Of a stretch of 64,000 nucleotides of DNA, positions 47,916 through 60,580 are shown piece by piece. Positions within the stretch are counted from its first letter, which is position 1. Every line of letters starts with the position of its first letter. The translations under genes were made by a program, and so were the position numbers. The notes under the pieces were generated by a model that was not told where the DNA came from, did not search any database, and saw only the letters and a list, made by a program, of their open reading frames with translations. Source of the DNA: Batillaria attramentaria (taxonomy: Eukaryota > Mollusca > Gastropoda > Batillariidae); assembly GCA_018292915.2 (NCBI GenBank), contig JACVVK020000005.1:1397501-1461500 (forward strand), given 5' to 3'.

Positions 47916-48593
47916 CAAGCGGGGGAGTACATCTGGCTTATTACACTGGCCGACCGTACTCATTATAATCGTACCGTTACCGGTTTTGCTGAATGATGGC
48001 AGAAGTTGTTTCCTCCCCCCCCCCCCCCTTTTTTTTTTCTGACATCGTAAAATGCCACTATCTCGTGTGGAAATCTCGCAAAGAAAATCAGTGCTCTCGT
48101 ACACTCCCTTCCTTACCTCGCCCATTCTGCTTTCGATACCATTCTGTGTATATTTCCCCCGTCCGTCGAGTAGGTAACTTTGTTGTAACATTTTCCCTTT
48201 ATTTGTGTTTGTCTTTCTAGTCAAACGCCATTCCACCCGCGACGCACGAGTCTCCATCTGTAGTAATAATTCAAACGGGAAGGAATGCACGCAGGCGCCT
48301 CACATTTCAGTTTCATTGTTTCGTAACCCAGTCGGCAGTGACATCGCAGTCTCGAAACTTCACGAACGACCCCCAGCGGCTGACTTTAAAGCGACGCGGC
48401 AAGATCTGGTAACCGATACGCGAGTTTAAAGCGACACATAAGCAGGTGTTAATCAAAGAGCGCGGGGTCAGAAATTACAAGATAGTTATCGGTAACTGGA
48501 GAGCAGGGCGCACGTGTGCCCGGCGGAGGAAACAAGGGTGATATGAGATACAGTGGGTGTGACTTGTAGGACGGTACACAGCCGACTGTCACG

Positions 48594-48787
48594 ATTGTCA
48601 CACCCGCTCTTGTGTCGCGTATAGCTGTGAGGCAAAGCGGTAAATGCTGACATAGAAGGGCTGTGATTTTTTTCCTCCTTAAAATGGGGGATTGTCACAC
48701 CCGCTCTTGTGTCGCGTATAGCTGTGAGGCAAAGCGGTAAATGCTGACATAAAAGGGCTGTGATTGTTTTTCTCCTTAAACTGGGGG
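48594..48787. repeat. 97-bp tandem duplication
   Basis: ATTGTCACACCCGCTCTTGT starts at 48594 and again at 48691. The two units differ at only a few positions, so the duplication is recent. Confidence 0.92.
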
Positions 48788-48789
48788 AT

Positions 48790-49570
48790 TACTTTTGATT
48801 AATGCTTGAATTCTTGGTCTTGAATACGCGGTCAATTCTTTACGTTACTGAAGGTATGGGTACATAAGAGCATGCTATTTCTAAATCGTCTCATCAGTCG
48901 ATCAGTCACACCCTTTGCAATTGAATCCACTCACGGAGAAAAATATTTTATCGGGTCCCGCAGTTCTCCTCTTTCAACTTCTTAAAAGCGTTAAAAGGGT
49001 TGACCTCTGACCCTTCTGGATACTGACTATACAGTGTTACAGGACCTCAGATTTATCGTTCCTGACCAGAGTCCAGTGTCCGCAAGGGGTCGCTCCTCCA
49101 TCGCACCCCACCCCCGCGGAGACATCCCCGATGGGTCGTAAAAGTACTGACTCGGGCCGGTCACAGTGTTAAAACGCACGCTGTGACCCACACTGAAGGC
49201 GTTTGCCAAGGAAGCTTGCTGTTTAAATCGGTAGTAAATCCATTGACCACCAAAACATGAAACTATAATGCCCGGCCAATGTCTTTGCCGGGGTTGTCCT
49301 AGTCAGTCAGTATGGCCTTTGAATTATCTCATGTTTCAGCGCACACCGGGTTGAAAATAAATACTTTGTTGTGTAGCTGGGGTGAGACAGCTGAAGAGGA
49401 AAGAAATGAAACCGAAGAGCTGACAATGGTTATTCGAAAGGCCCGGAGTTCAGTTTGTGTGGTTTCCGCAAGAATTGCCTGGACTGATTTCACACTTCTG
49501 CCCGTTGCTGGAATCGTCAGTGGAGATTTCTTACTGACTATTTTTCTCGAATAGTCAGTTTTCATTTAGA
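48790..49570. other. No gene supported
   Basis: Unique-looking sequence without recognised exons. Confidence 0.45.
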
Positions 49571-49571
49571 G

Positions 49572-50008
49572 GAACGGTCTTTGGTCTAGTGGTTAAGACG
49601 TCGTCACCAATGCGAGAGGTCAGGTTCGAGTCCCGCTTGCGGCAAAGGACGTTTCCTTCTCGTTTTTTTGGCATCGTTCATCAAGTTCAAGTTCGGGCGG
49701 ATCGTCGGGGGTTCTCTGTCCCTGTATTCCGGTTTCCTCCCCCTCTGCTTCGGAAATATTCAGTCCACAAAATTAGAAAATAAAATGCAATTCTAAATTC
49801 CGAAGGTTAAATTGCTGAGCTGACCCTTCGCACGTGACAGGATTGTAATGTGTTCATGTCCAGTGTGTGAGAATATGCGTGTGTTTCACGTGAGCGTGCG
49901 TGTTGGGTTCACTGAGCCGGTTCGCACTTCGCAGCGCTTTGAGTTAGTTGAATAAATTGGGTAAAGCACCTACATAACACACAATTATTATTATTATTAT
50001 TATTATTC
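49572..50008 (+). mobile_element. SINE-B, full length
   Basis: From GGTCTTTGGTCTAGTGGTTA to (ATT)n, with the complete body. Confidence 0.82.
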
Positions 50009-50035
50009 TTTTATTTATTTAATTTTTGCACCACT

Positions 50036-50215
50036 GGGGAGCCAAGATAGCCGATCCGATAGAACGCTGGATTATCAAGGCGCGGGTCGTGAGTTCGAAT
50101 CCGACTGGAAACCGAAAATTTCAGCTGGCTTTTCCCTCGTTGTTCATTCTTTGATATCACCCTTCTCTGGTGGAAACTTGAAGGACGGTAACCCCCGAAC
50201 AACCAACCAGTTGTA
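50036..50215 (+). mobile_element. SINE-A, old copy
   Basis: Head GCCAAGATAGCCGATCCGAT, end 'ggtggaaacttgaaggacgg'; many substitutions. It directly follows the SINE-B tail. Confidence 0.68.
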
Positions 50216-50435
50216 TACCCTCCCTTGAACTGATGCCCGACATCTCCTATTCGTCACACAAACGATAGTCAAACGAACCAACGGAATTGATTTTGTTTCG
50301 TTTCTTTCCCTGTTCGGCTGTGCCTGCAAAATGTCATAAGTGTGAGAGAATTTGTAGTCTCCTGAAGAAGGAAAGGATAATGATGATGATGACAGCATTA
50401 TTATAAGCTCATAATTGGTGTTATTTCTTGACCTC

Positions 50436-50832
50436 GGGGCGGTCGGTGGTCTAGTGGTTAAGAGACTTGCCACCATGTACCAATGCGAGAGGTTGATGGT
50501 TCGAGTTCCACTCGGGGCAAAGAATTTTTCCTTCTCGTATGTGGCACCGTTCATTCGGGCCGATCGTCGGGGGTTCTCTCCGGGTACTCCGGCTTCCTTC
50601 CCTTCTGCTTTGGTAATGTTCAGCCCACCACATTTGAAAAATAAATGCAATTGTAAATTCCTTAATTTAAATAGCTGAGCTGACCCTTCGCACCACGTGA
50701 TTGTAATGTGTTTATGTCCAGTGTGTGAGAGAATGTGTGTGATTCACGTGAGCGTGCGTATTGGGTTCAGTTCGCGGCGCCTTGAGCCGATTCATGCCTA
50801 TACAATATTCATTATTATTATCATTATCAAAT
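50436..50832 (+). mobile_element. SINE-B, full length
   Basis: Head GGCGGTCGGTGGTCTAGTGG with a small duplication around 'caccatgtaccaatgcgag', body and (ATT)n tail intact. Confidence 0.82.
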
Positions 50833-52189
50833 AATGACAATGACATTTCCTGCCACAAAACTTTAAAAAAAAAATGCTGGAAGAAACATAACAGTCCAGT
50901 CAGTCCAGCTCATCCCTCTTGGCATTTTTCATTGTGCCCACAGCAGAGAATTATTCTGAGATCAAATTCAGATTATCCGCGTCAGATTTCTGCCTCTCAG
51001 GCTTTCACTTCATTCCATTGCATGTAAGATCTACCAACACTGACCACGGCTATGTTGTGTTTCATTACATAAACCGATCTCTTATTTTGATCCACCACCG
51101 AAATTAGTTCATATTCCCTCCGGTCTGGGCCATGGGCATTACAAACACAAACACAAGAAACTTGTCAACACAAGACCATAATGGTGCTTGTCCGTTTTTT
51201 TTGTTTTTTTTTGTTTTTTTTTGCTGCTAATCTTCTTAGCCTCACGGTTGGCTGGAACGGTCCCATACCTATCTCACGCTATTAATGATAATCGGCAGCA
51301 GTTAATCATAGTCCCTCTGACAAAAGTTGACAGCCAGGCTTGAGCCCATAACGAGCGCTGATCCACGGTACTTGCTCTCGCTCGAATGCTCAGCGCACAA
51401 ATGACGCCAGCTTTTTTTCTCCGAGCGCTTTCACCCCGTCTGGTGGCGGATTAGCAGAATCGTTCCTCGTGGACCTAACAGTCATTAAGGCTCCGAGTTG
51501 TTCTGGCGGGCTGAGACGAACAATGGCCATCAACACCCCGGCCATTGGTCGCCGTCACGCAGGGTGTGGGTCGGCCAGGATTTGCGGCCTGAGTATGGTA
51601 CACGTGACACGCAAACTGTAATTAGGAATGAACTTCCAGAGCGGCAGCTGATCCGAAGGTTTTATTCGGTGTGTTAGTAATGACATGCGACAGTTTGAGA
51701 TTAGAAAGGTCATGTTAAAATAATTAAGAGCAGTTTGTGTTTGTATCCTTTGCGAAACTGAATATTCCGGCTGCCGACAGCATATAGACTGACAGCATTT
51801 CCGAGTCCGCAAAAGCATGTAAGCAATTAAACATTAATTGTCTTTTGTCAAATTTAAAATACTACGAAAAAGACTTTCATGTGTGGAACATTTTTTTTTT
51901 CGTGGTATCGACCTGCACGAAAATGTAAAACAACAACAACCACCGGCCACAACTGATAAAACGACAAGTGAATGACATAAAAACAATAACATACCGCCCC
52001 CCTCCATCCCCCACTGTGACAAACCGGCCAACCAACCAACCAACCAACTTGAAAAAAAATCTTTTGTTACAATTTTGACATTCAGTTCAAGCTGTGGACA
52101 TGGGGAATATTTCTTGTGTCGTCACCTGGCATTAAAAAAGTTCAATCTGAAGTTCAAAGTTTGTACTTATTCATTCATTTAATTGGCCA

Positions 52190-52192
<3 letters not shown>
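50833..52192. other. No gene supported
   Basis: AT-rich unique sequence. Confidence 0.5.
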
Positions 52193-52255
<63 letters not shown>

Positions 52256-52285
52256 AGTGTGTGTGTGTGTGTGTGTGACGGTGTG
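52193..52285 (+). repeat. (GT)n microsatellite
   Basis: About 30 GT units, then shorter GT blocks. Confidence 0.93.
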
Positions 52286-53014
52286 TGTGTATGGTTCAGT
52301 CGCGAACTTGGAGCAGGGAATGAAACACTTCATTTGCTGGCAGAGCACCTTGTGTGGTCACAGTTTAGCCGCTGGGCCCGCGCTTGTATGGCTCTGCTGA
52401 AACACGTCACCGTCTTGGCGGTCCGCATGACGTGATCAGTTTTGCCAGTTCAATTGCGTCTCGCCTTGTTGTTGCCGCGGAGAGAACGAACGTAGCGCAA
52501 ATGTTACATGTGCGTCCGTAGTCAGTATTTTGAAACCCTCAAAGTGACAACTCAATCGGCGTATGGCTTCTAGCCTGAACTGACCGGCCTCGTCACGGTT
52601 TCGCCGGCTTCCACCATAGTCGGTGCTTGGGCGCTATGTTGCAGTTTTGGTTGCTGGTACATGGGGCCGCTACTCTGCGGTTCTGTGGTCATTGACGCCG
52701 GGATGAATAAAACAGAGAAACCGGCACAGTTACATTTATGCTGGACAGTTAGTATTGACTGATATAGTGTCCCATTACTGGTGTCGATGATAAGGGGGGG
52801 GGGGGGGAGGGAGGGGAGGAGGTCACAGTGGTTCGGCCGGCGTCACTGACTCTCCGACTGAGTTCACTGCCGCCGCCGAAGTCAAGTTTCGGCTGAGCCG
52901 GACCGCCGCAGCGTCAGCCGCAACTGATTCAAGTTCAGCTGACTTGTACCCGGCCGCGGCAGCGCCACCTCAGTTGTTCAGTGTTTTTTGGTTTTGTTTT
53001 TCCTTTCCTTTTCA

Positions 53015-53254
53015 GTTTGGACAGGCATGGTGTGTGCTCAGTCTTTCCGGGCCACTCCCGAACCAAACAGGATTCTTAACTTCCACACTGGCTTCGTTGA
53101 CGATACTATTCAGTGAGCCGGACTGATGTCCGACACTGCGGAACTGAGCCGCGGCGGCGGCAGACCCCTCGATCACGGCAGTGGGCGCCGCCGGCCTGGA
53201 ACTGAGACCATCCCTTTCTTTTACGGCTGGCACTGATACCAACTTGACCGGCAA
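53015..53254 (-). other. Possible minus-strand terminal exon
   Basis: After a good acceptor (GTTTGTATTTCAG) an open frame of 79 codons follows, beginning LPVKLVSVPAVKERDG and ending HHACPN stop. It lies just left of the divergent propeller gene. No upstream exon was found, the Ala-rich content fits GC-rich DNA, and the opposite strand is also open, so this is only a candidate. Confidence 0.2.
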
Positions 53255-53510
53255 CTGAAATACAAACATAAGCAGGAAAAAAAAATCACCGCAAAATAAA
53301 CCGTGACAGACAAATGTAATATGTAAGACTTCTGAATGATTAATTTTTGTCAACTGAAGGGGAACGCCTCCGTCCAGGAAACCCAAGCGCAGCATCTCGT
53401 GTTATGAAGAAGGGGAGGGCGATGAAGCTTTTGAACGGCGGAGAGAACAGTAGCAGAGCAGTATTCAAGGGAGACCACTGCTATCTAAAGCGGAAGTACT
53501 ATTTTGCAAT

Positions 53511-53543
53511 ATGGCGGCAGATTCGCTCGATTTTTGCGGTTGA
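53511..53543 (+). promoter_or_regulatory. Upstream ORF in the propeller gene 5' leader
   Basis: ATGGCGGCAGATTCG opens a 10-codon frame (MAADSLDFCG, stop) ending 26 bp before the main ATG. If the transcript starts upstream, it would be met first by scanning ribosomes. Confidence 0.4.
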
Positions 53544-53569
53544 GTACTTTGCACAGAGAAGAACCAGCT

Positions 53570-56500
53570 ATGAAGTTGAAGAAAACGACAGACAGCACAA
53601 CCGACCGTTTGCAGTGTTCAGTACTTTGGCACTTTCAGACCCAAGAGGGTTTTAACAATCTCTGTGTCGACACAGTGCTCCGGTTAGTCTTGTCCACGTC
53701 CGGCGTAGCTCTCTCATTCTCATTCCTGCTGCATATCTCAAGATCAAGACAGACTTTGTCACCTCTGAATTTACTCTCGAGCCCTAAACAAACTACTGTT
53801 ATAAAATTACAAAAAAAATCTACATTTTCAGTTGTCACTGGCGTTCAGCAGGCGTATGAGGGATGTCTGTGATTCCGTGACATTCCGAACAGATGTGCTT
53901 TGTATATTTTATAATAAAACTTAAAACATGTTTACGATTCATTTGACTAGTTTGTCTGCTGAATGATAAATGCGTGATGAATTTTGACATTGCTTAAATA
54001 ACAGTCACCACTTACTCTTGCAGACCAAAAGGGCTTGGGATCATAACAGGAGGTGAGGATGGAATCATCCGAATTTATGAAATCAGCAGCCACACACCGT
54101 CTGCAGAACCACAGGTTCGTTTTTATGTTGTTTCCATAGTAATGGAAACAACATCATAGGACGGGCAAAATTTTCCACGTTCATGGGCAAACATCTGTGG
54201 TACAAACGCACGTCACTGCCGATCTCCCGCAGAGACGATTATGCAAGTGTAACTCTGACAATGACGTAAGAAAACATGCGTCATCGATGCTGGCATGTAT
54301 GGTCCGCCGAACGCGCTTCTCCTCCTCAGTGAGTGCCGTCTGTGTGGATGTGTGTGTGTGTGTGTGTGTGTGTGAATTGTGTCCGGGCCCGTTTCTTCGA
54401 AAATACTTAACCGAATGGCTTCAAATTTGGGGTATCCAAATATATCAAAATGTTACATTAGACGATTCAAGCGTGTGATGATTGCTTAAGTGATTTGGGA
54501 GTTATCGCCCTTTTGAGACAAGTTGGTTGTCTTTCGTTCACAGGCGTAATATTTATTTAAATCACTCAATTGTTTGGCAGTAGATAGCTTGAATACGGAC
54601 TCTGAACAGAATCACTACTAGAAAATGGTCGCTCTTATAGTTTTCATGTAAACCGAGCCTGAGTTGACATTGCATGTGAACCCAGTTCAGATGCCTATTT
54701 CTCCGAAAATACTGAACCGATCGATTTCAAATTTGGGGTTTCTAAATGAATCAAGATTGTTGAATAGAAGGCCCGATCCAGGTACGATTGCACACATGAT
54801 TTGCGAGTTATCGCCCTTTTCTAAAAAAAGTGGCTTTCTGGCGTTTAAAGGCGTAATATTTATCTAAACCACTCCATTTTTTGGACATAGATAGCATGAA
54901 TACGGACTCTCAATCGAGTGAATTTTGGAGGTTGTCACTTCTATACTTTTGGCGTAAGCTGTACCTGATGAAAGTGCTGGTGAACACACTTTAGATCTCA
55001 AAATCGCTCCTACTATACATAGATAATAAGCCTGGAGTGCCATAAAAAATTTACCAAAAAAATTAGAAAAATTCACTGCAGCCGTTATCGTCAGTTTACT
55101 CGAAAATTTGTACTCGAAGCACATTTCCTCTACACAAGCCACACGCCTCACAAACATCGCAGAAAAGGCACACGCGCACTGACGCAAAACTGTATCAGTG
55201 TCAGTTTGCGGACGTCATGTTTGATTGACGTGATGCTGGCATTTCTTGGGGATGTGTCGTCACTTTTCGGAAGTTCTCTATTTATAGACGGGGAAAGCGG
55301 GAGTTTCATTGATGTAGTGAGCTTTGTTTTTCCCACTGACTCTCACTCAATAGCATAGTAGAGTGAGAGAACACCACATAGGTCTCAATGGAGCACATGC
55401 ACAAACACGGCTCGCGCAAGTCTGTGTGCGTGCGTGCGCGCGCGCGTATGTCTGTGTGTGTCTGTGTGCGCGCGCGCGCAGCAGACATAACAGATAGTGA
55501 AAAAACGTTCGCCACGCAGAATTGTCTGTTAAACACATTGAGCCGGTATAAATTCGATCTTTACACTGCGCAGCAGCAACACTTCAATTTTCATGGGGCT
55601 GCTTTCATTGCAAGAATTGTATCCGAGTCAAAGTTATTACGTCAAATGTATTATGCGTCATCCCAATGAGGAAAACGTCATAGATTTCAAAGAAAACAAC
55701 TTGATGTCTCTCTTCCAAAACCAAGATTGGTCTGACAAGCCCGGTCAGTTGTTTCCATTCAGAGAGAGAGAGAGAGAGAGAGAGTGTGTGTGTGTGTGTG
55801 TGTGTGTGTCCTCCCGAATACATGGCATTACAAAAGAACGACCGTGACGACAGCAGGTGATTAAATGGAAACAACATATTGGGCTGGTGGCCATCTTTTT
55901 TACGCCTTGATCACTTGTGTCATGCAATGTACAGCTGCACTTGTTTTAGTTTATAAATGTACTACTATAATAAATGAACAAATAGTGATAATTATTCAGG
56001 CTGGGGATTTTTCAGTCATTTGGCAATTTTCAGCCACATTTCGTATCCTTTCAGCCAAAAAATCTAAGTTTCTGCCGAAGGAAAGGAAGGAGGGAAAAAA
56101 AAAGGTTTCACACACAGTAATGATACATGTAATGCCATACAGCACAGTCTAACTTCATTTTTGAAGACTTGCATGTCAGTATCAAGGCAGTATTTTACTT
56201 TTCGGTGCCAGGAGAGGTTACTAAATGTGTTTAAAAATGCTAAAATTTGTTTTCTCAAGTGGGGCAATGCCCCTTTGTTTCCCCAGCAGGAGGCATCCTC
56301 TGCACCCCAGCCCAGGTTTCAGTCTTTTTTCCCTCAGTAATTCCCCAGCCTGATTATTGTCAATAAATGGACGCGGTGTCTCTGTTTACGTGACAGTAGA
56401 TCTGTACCCCAGACTAGCCCTACACAATAGCAGCCACCTACTGTTCACAAGGGGCCTCCTGGGGCGCAAAAATTTTACAGTTGGAGATTACCAGTCGACA

Positions 56501-58022
56501 CTGACATACGGTAATACTAATACTAGTTATAGACACTAAGAGCTAGTTTGGGGAACAGATCTGTGGTCATCTAAACAGAGGCACTGCTTATATGAAGCTA
56601 ATGATCAGTGTAATATTATCATAGCTTAGTACTTAGCTGATTAGCATGTTGTCACACATCAAAATGTCGGGTCCTTCCAGGCTTGTGTGGAGACAAAAGG
56701 TGGCCCAATCCAATGTGTTGCGGCTCACAATGTGACACGCTTTGGCCAGAATGACCTCATGACTGCCGACAGTCAGGGCACACTGACTGTCGTGTGTGGG
56801 CAGCAGATACTGTCACGCCAAAGTCTGGCATCGCACGCACTTACTTGCTTACAGGTGCAGGAGGATGGAAGTGAGTGACTAATTTATTTGTCTTTATGGG
56901 GCGGTCGGTGGTCTAGTGGCTAAGAGACTTTGCCACCAATGCGAGAGGTCAGGTTCGAGTCCCACTCGGGGCAAAGATTTTTCCTTCTTGTATGTGGCAC
57001 CGTTCATTCGGGCCGATCGTCGGCGGTTCTCTCTGGGTACTCCGGCTTCCTCCCCCTCTGCTTTGGAAATATTCAGCCAACAAAATTTGAAATAAATGCA
57101 ATTCTAAAATTCCAAAACTTAAATAGCTGAGCTGACCTTGGCATCACATGATTGTTATGTGTTCATGTCCAATGTGTGAGAGAATGCGTGTGATTCACAT
57201 GAGCGTGCATGTTGGGTTCAGCTCGCGGCACTTTGACTTTGAGCTGATTCAAGAAATTGGTGGTATGGTATGGTATGCTAGACTTCTCCTCGGCGCAAGT
57301 ATCCATCTCTGCTGAAATGCTCATGGCGCCGCAGGGCTGGAGGACGAAGCAGTGAAAGCCTGCTGCCGTTAAGCGCTACTTTATGTGCAAACCTCCACCC
57401 TGCTATTCACTCTGGTGCGTGCGACAGTATTTCTGTTTACCACGCCACCGGCCACAGCCTACTCTTCTTCAAAAGATGAACGTGGGATTTTTAGCGTGCA
57501 CACTTTATGTATGTGCGTGCGTGTGTACACGAAGGCGAGACAGGCACCACAAACGAGTCTGCACATGGATTTGACTCGATATGGGAAGGAAAAATCCCAC
57601 CATATTCCTGCCCACCGGGGACTCGAACCCGGCAGCTCAGGATCCGAAGTCGGATGCCTTAACCACTAGACCAAATTGGGTAAAGCACCTATACAATACT
57701 CATTTATCATTATTATTATAACAGTTTAGTGATGCGTACTTGTATAGTTGATTGTGTAATTGACTTATCAGATGTTCTGGCATGTCAGGTTAAGAAAAAC
57801 AACAACTATCGCTATCTGAGAACCATTGATTACATACATGTATAACTGATGATTTCAGGAGGATACCTTGAAATTGTGACTGGAACAGAGAGAGGACTGA
57901 TCACAGCTTGCCAAGCTTCAAGTCAGCTATGGACTATGAACTTGAATGACATTGTCAAAGTGAGCAGTAATGTAAATCTAAGAATTTGGTTAATATGTGT
58001 GCATATTTATGTGTGTGCGCGT

Positions 58023-58098
<76 letters not shown>

Positions 58099-58915
58099 CA
58101 ACAAACATGAACTACAACATCCTTGAACTGACCTGGCCAAACCAGAAATTGTCTTTGTCAACTCTGTCATTGGACCAGAACAAAAAGAAAACAACAAACA
58201 GGTCAGTAACACCCCCCCCAAAAAAACAAACAAACAAACAAAACAACAAAAAACAAAAACCCAACAACAACAACAAACAAAAAACAACAAACAAAACAAA
58301 ACAAAACCAAAAAAACCCCTAAAACAAACAACAAAAAAGAAAAAGAAAAAAAAAAAAAAGAAAACACACCCACACACACACACACACACACACAAACCCA
58401 ACAAAAAACAAACCAACAAACAAACCCCCAAACAAACCTTCCAACAAACAAAAACCAAACAAAAATAAAATCAAAACAACAACAAAACACAAAAAACATC
58501 AACAACGTACAAACAAAAAAAAAAAAACAAAAACAAAAAACCAACACAACTAAAAACACAACAATCAAAAAAATAAACAAAACAACAACCAAACAGCAAC
58601 AAAAAATTTGGAAAAAGCAACAGTAACAAAGAAATCGGAAAACTAGCCTTATTTTCACCTTCCTTACTGTTGTGACGACCACTAGGTGCCCACAGCGCCG
58701 GTGTCTGTTAGGTGCTTGCTGGGAGTGGAACTGCCAGACTCGCACGGACACAATCACCACTACATGCTGGCCTCAGACAACATGCGCCGGCTGCATCTCA
58801 TTCTCCACGGACACTTGGTCATGTCCTTATCGGTTCCAGCTGTTATCACTGCGGTCAGTTTGTGTGGAACACTTACCAGCATTCTGAATTTTTGTTCCCC
58901 CTTGTAGTTTAGTCA

Positions 58916-58952
<37 letters not shown>

Positions 58953-60580
58953 TTTGTGTGTGTGTGTGTGTGATTTGTGTGTGTGTGTGCAGCGATCGTC
59001 AAATGTGTCAGGACCATGGTAGCCATTCGGGCTACCGCCCTGAACAAAACTGGTAGCCCGAAGAAAATTCTGGAAGCCGGAGTGGCTGCTAGGTTCTGAT
59101 TCATCTCAGAATTCCTGCCCGCCATTCGGGCTACCGCTACCGGAGCTTTCACTCGCCCGATGGTAAATTTGGTAGCGAAAGCGAGCGGGCGAGCGCATTT
59201 GACGATCGCTGGTATGTGTGTGTGACATAATGGCATGTGTGACAGAAATTCATCTTGTCAGTACCTTGCGTTGAAACTGCTTTTGAAGTACATGTAAATT
59301 TACCTGATTTTATTACATGTTAATTTAAAGTTTAGCTTGTTCAATTTCTTATAGATCTTGAATAGTTTTATAACACTAAGCTTAGAAAACAGAGACTAGA
59401 GAAAATTATGTTTCAGTGAAGGGCACAAACAAAAAAGAATAAAATACAGCAAATTTGCAGTTTTCAGCAACATGTACTAACAGTTTTCTTTGAACTCAAA
59501 AAATTCTAGATGGCACAGGGGGCGTTCTTCCCAGCATCTCAGCTGGGCCCTGCAGGGAACCCTGGATCAGGGGCGGGCGACTCCAAGCAGGTGGCGCTTG
59601 GGGCAGCCAATGGCTCCATTTACATTCTATACAATATGTCGGTAAGTGCAATTCTCTCTTTTTTCCGTATTACTCTCTTAGTTACTGGTAACATTGTTTC
59701 CAATATTTGAATTGGATAAGCATCACTCTAGTATAATTTGCAGTCCAGACAGACACCACAAACACATAGCATACACAATCTTTCTCTTGCACACAATCGC
59801 CCACACATAAAGAATGCATGATGTAATGTACATGTATACAATTACATGTACAATCAACTTACCAGAGTCAAGTATTTTTTATGTTGTGTTATTTGTGGCA
59901 GGTGACTGCAGAGGAAGTGGCACGAGCAGAAAGCCCCATTACCCACCTGGCATCTCTGTCTTTGCCAGACAATCCGCTGGACCTCCTGTTGTGTGCTGGA
60001 CACTTCAAGATGCTCAGTGTCTACAGGCAGGGCGAGGTAATGTTTCCAGTGGGTGTAGAGAAGTTTTCAAACAGTATTTGAGTTTCTGGCCATTTCATGA
60101 TATCAAGTAGAGAATGTCTGCGTTTTTCAAAGTCTACTGTACTATTAGGCAGTTATATACTGTCCCTCGTGTCAGCATTGTTGTTTCTAAAATAACAATA
60201 AAATAAAAATTAAAAAAATAAAAACCTTTGTGCCTTCACTATCCTGTCGCAACCACTCCACCATAGATGGTAGTCCATGTACTGTAGATAGGACCTGAAA
60301 TATATGTGTTTCTTCGTATCTTTTTTTTTGTTTGTGTGTGTGTGTTTCTTCGTATCTTTATCTCAAGAGAAGTGTTTGGCGTTTCATATCAGTGTGTGCT
60401 CACATTGCAAATGCAAAGCTCAGGGTGTTTCTGTTGTATATTCGTTTCACAGCTGGCCTACAAACATGCAACAAGTGATTGGGTCAACTCTGTGGTGACG
60501 GCCGATGTTGATGGTGACGGTGTAAACGAGGTTGTCATTGGGTGCTTGGACAAGACAGTTACTGCTCTGAAATTCTCTTG

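Noticed and set aside
58099..58203. An extra propeller exon between exons 4 and 5 (AACTACAACATCCTTGAACTG)
   Set aside because: It has acceptor and donor-like ends, but in the frame set by the preceding exon it hits TGA. Skipping it joins VK to VPTAPV cleanly.
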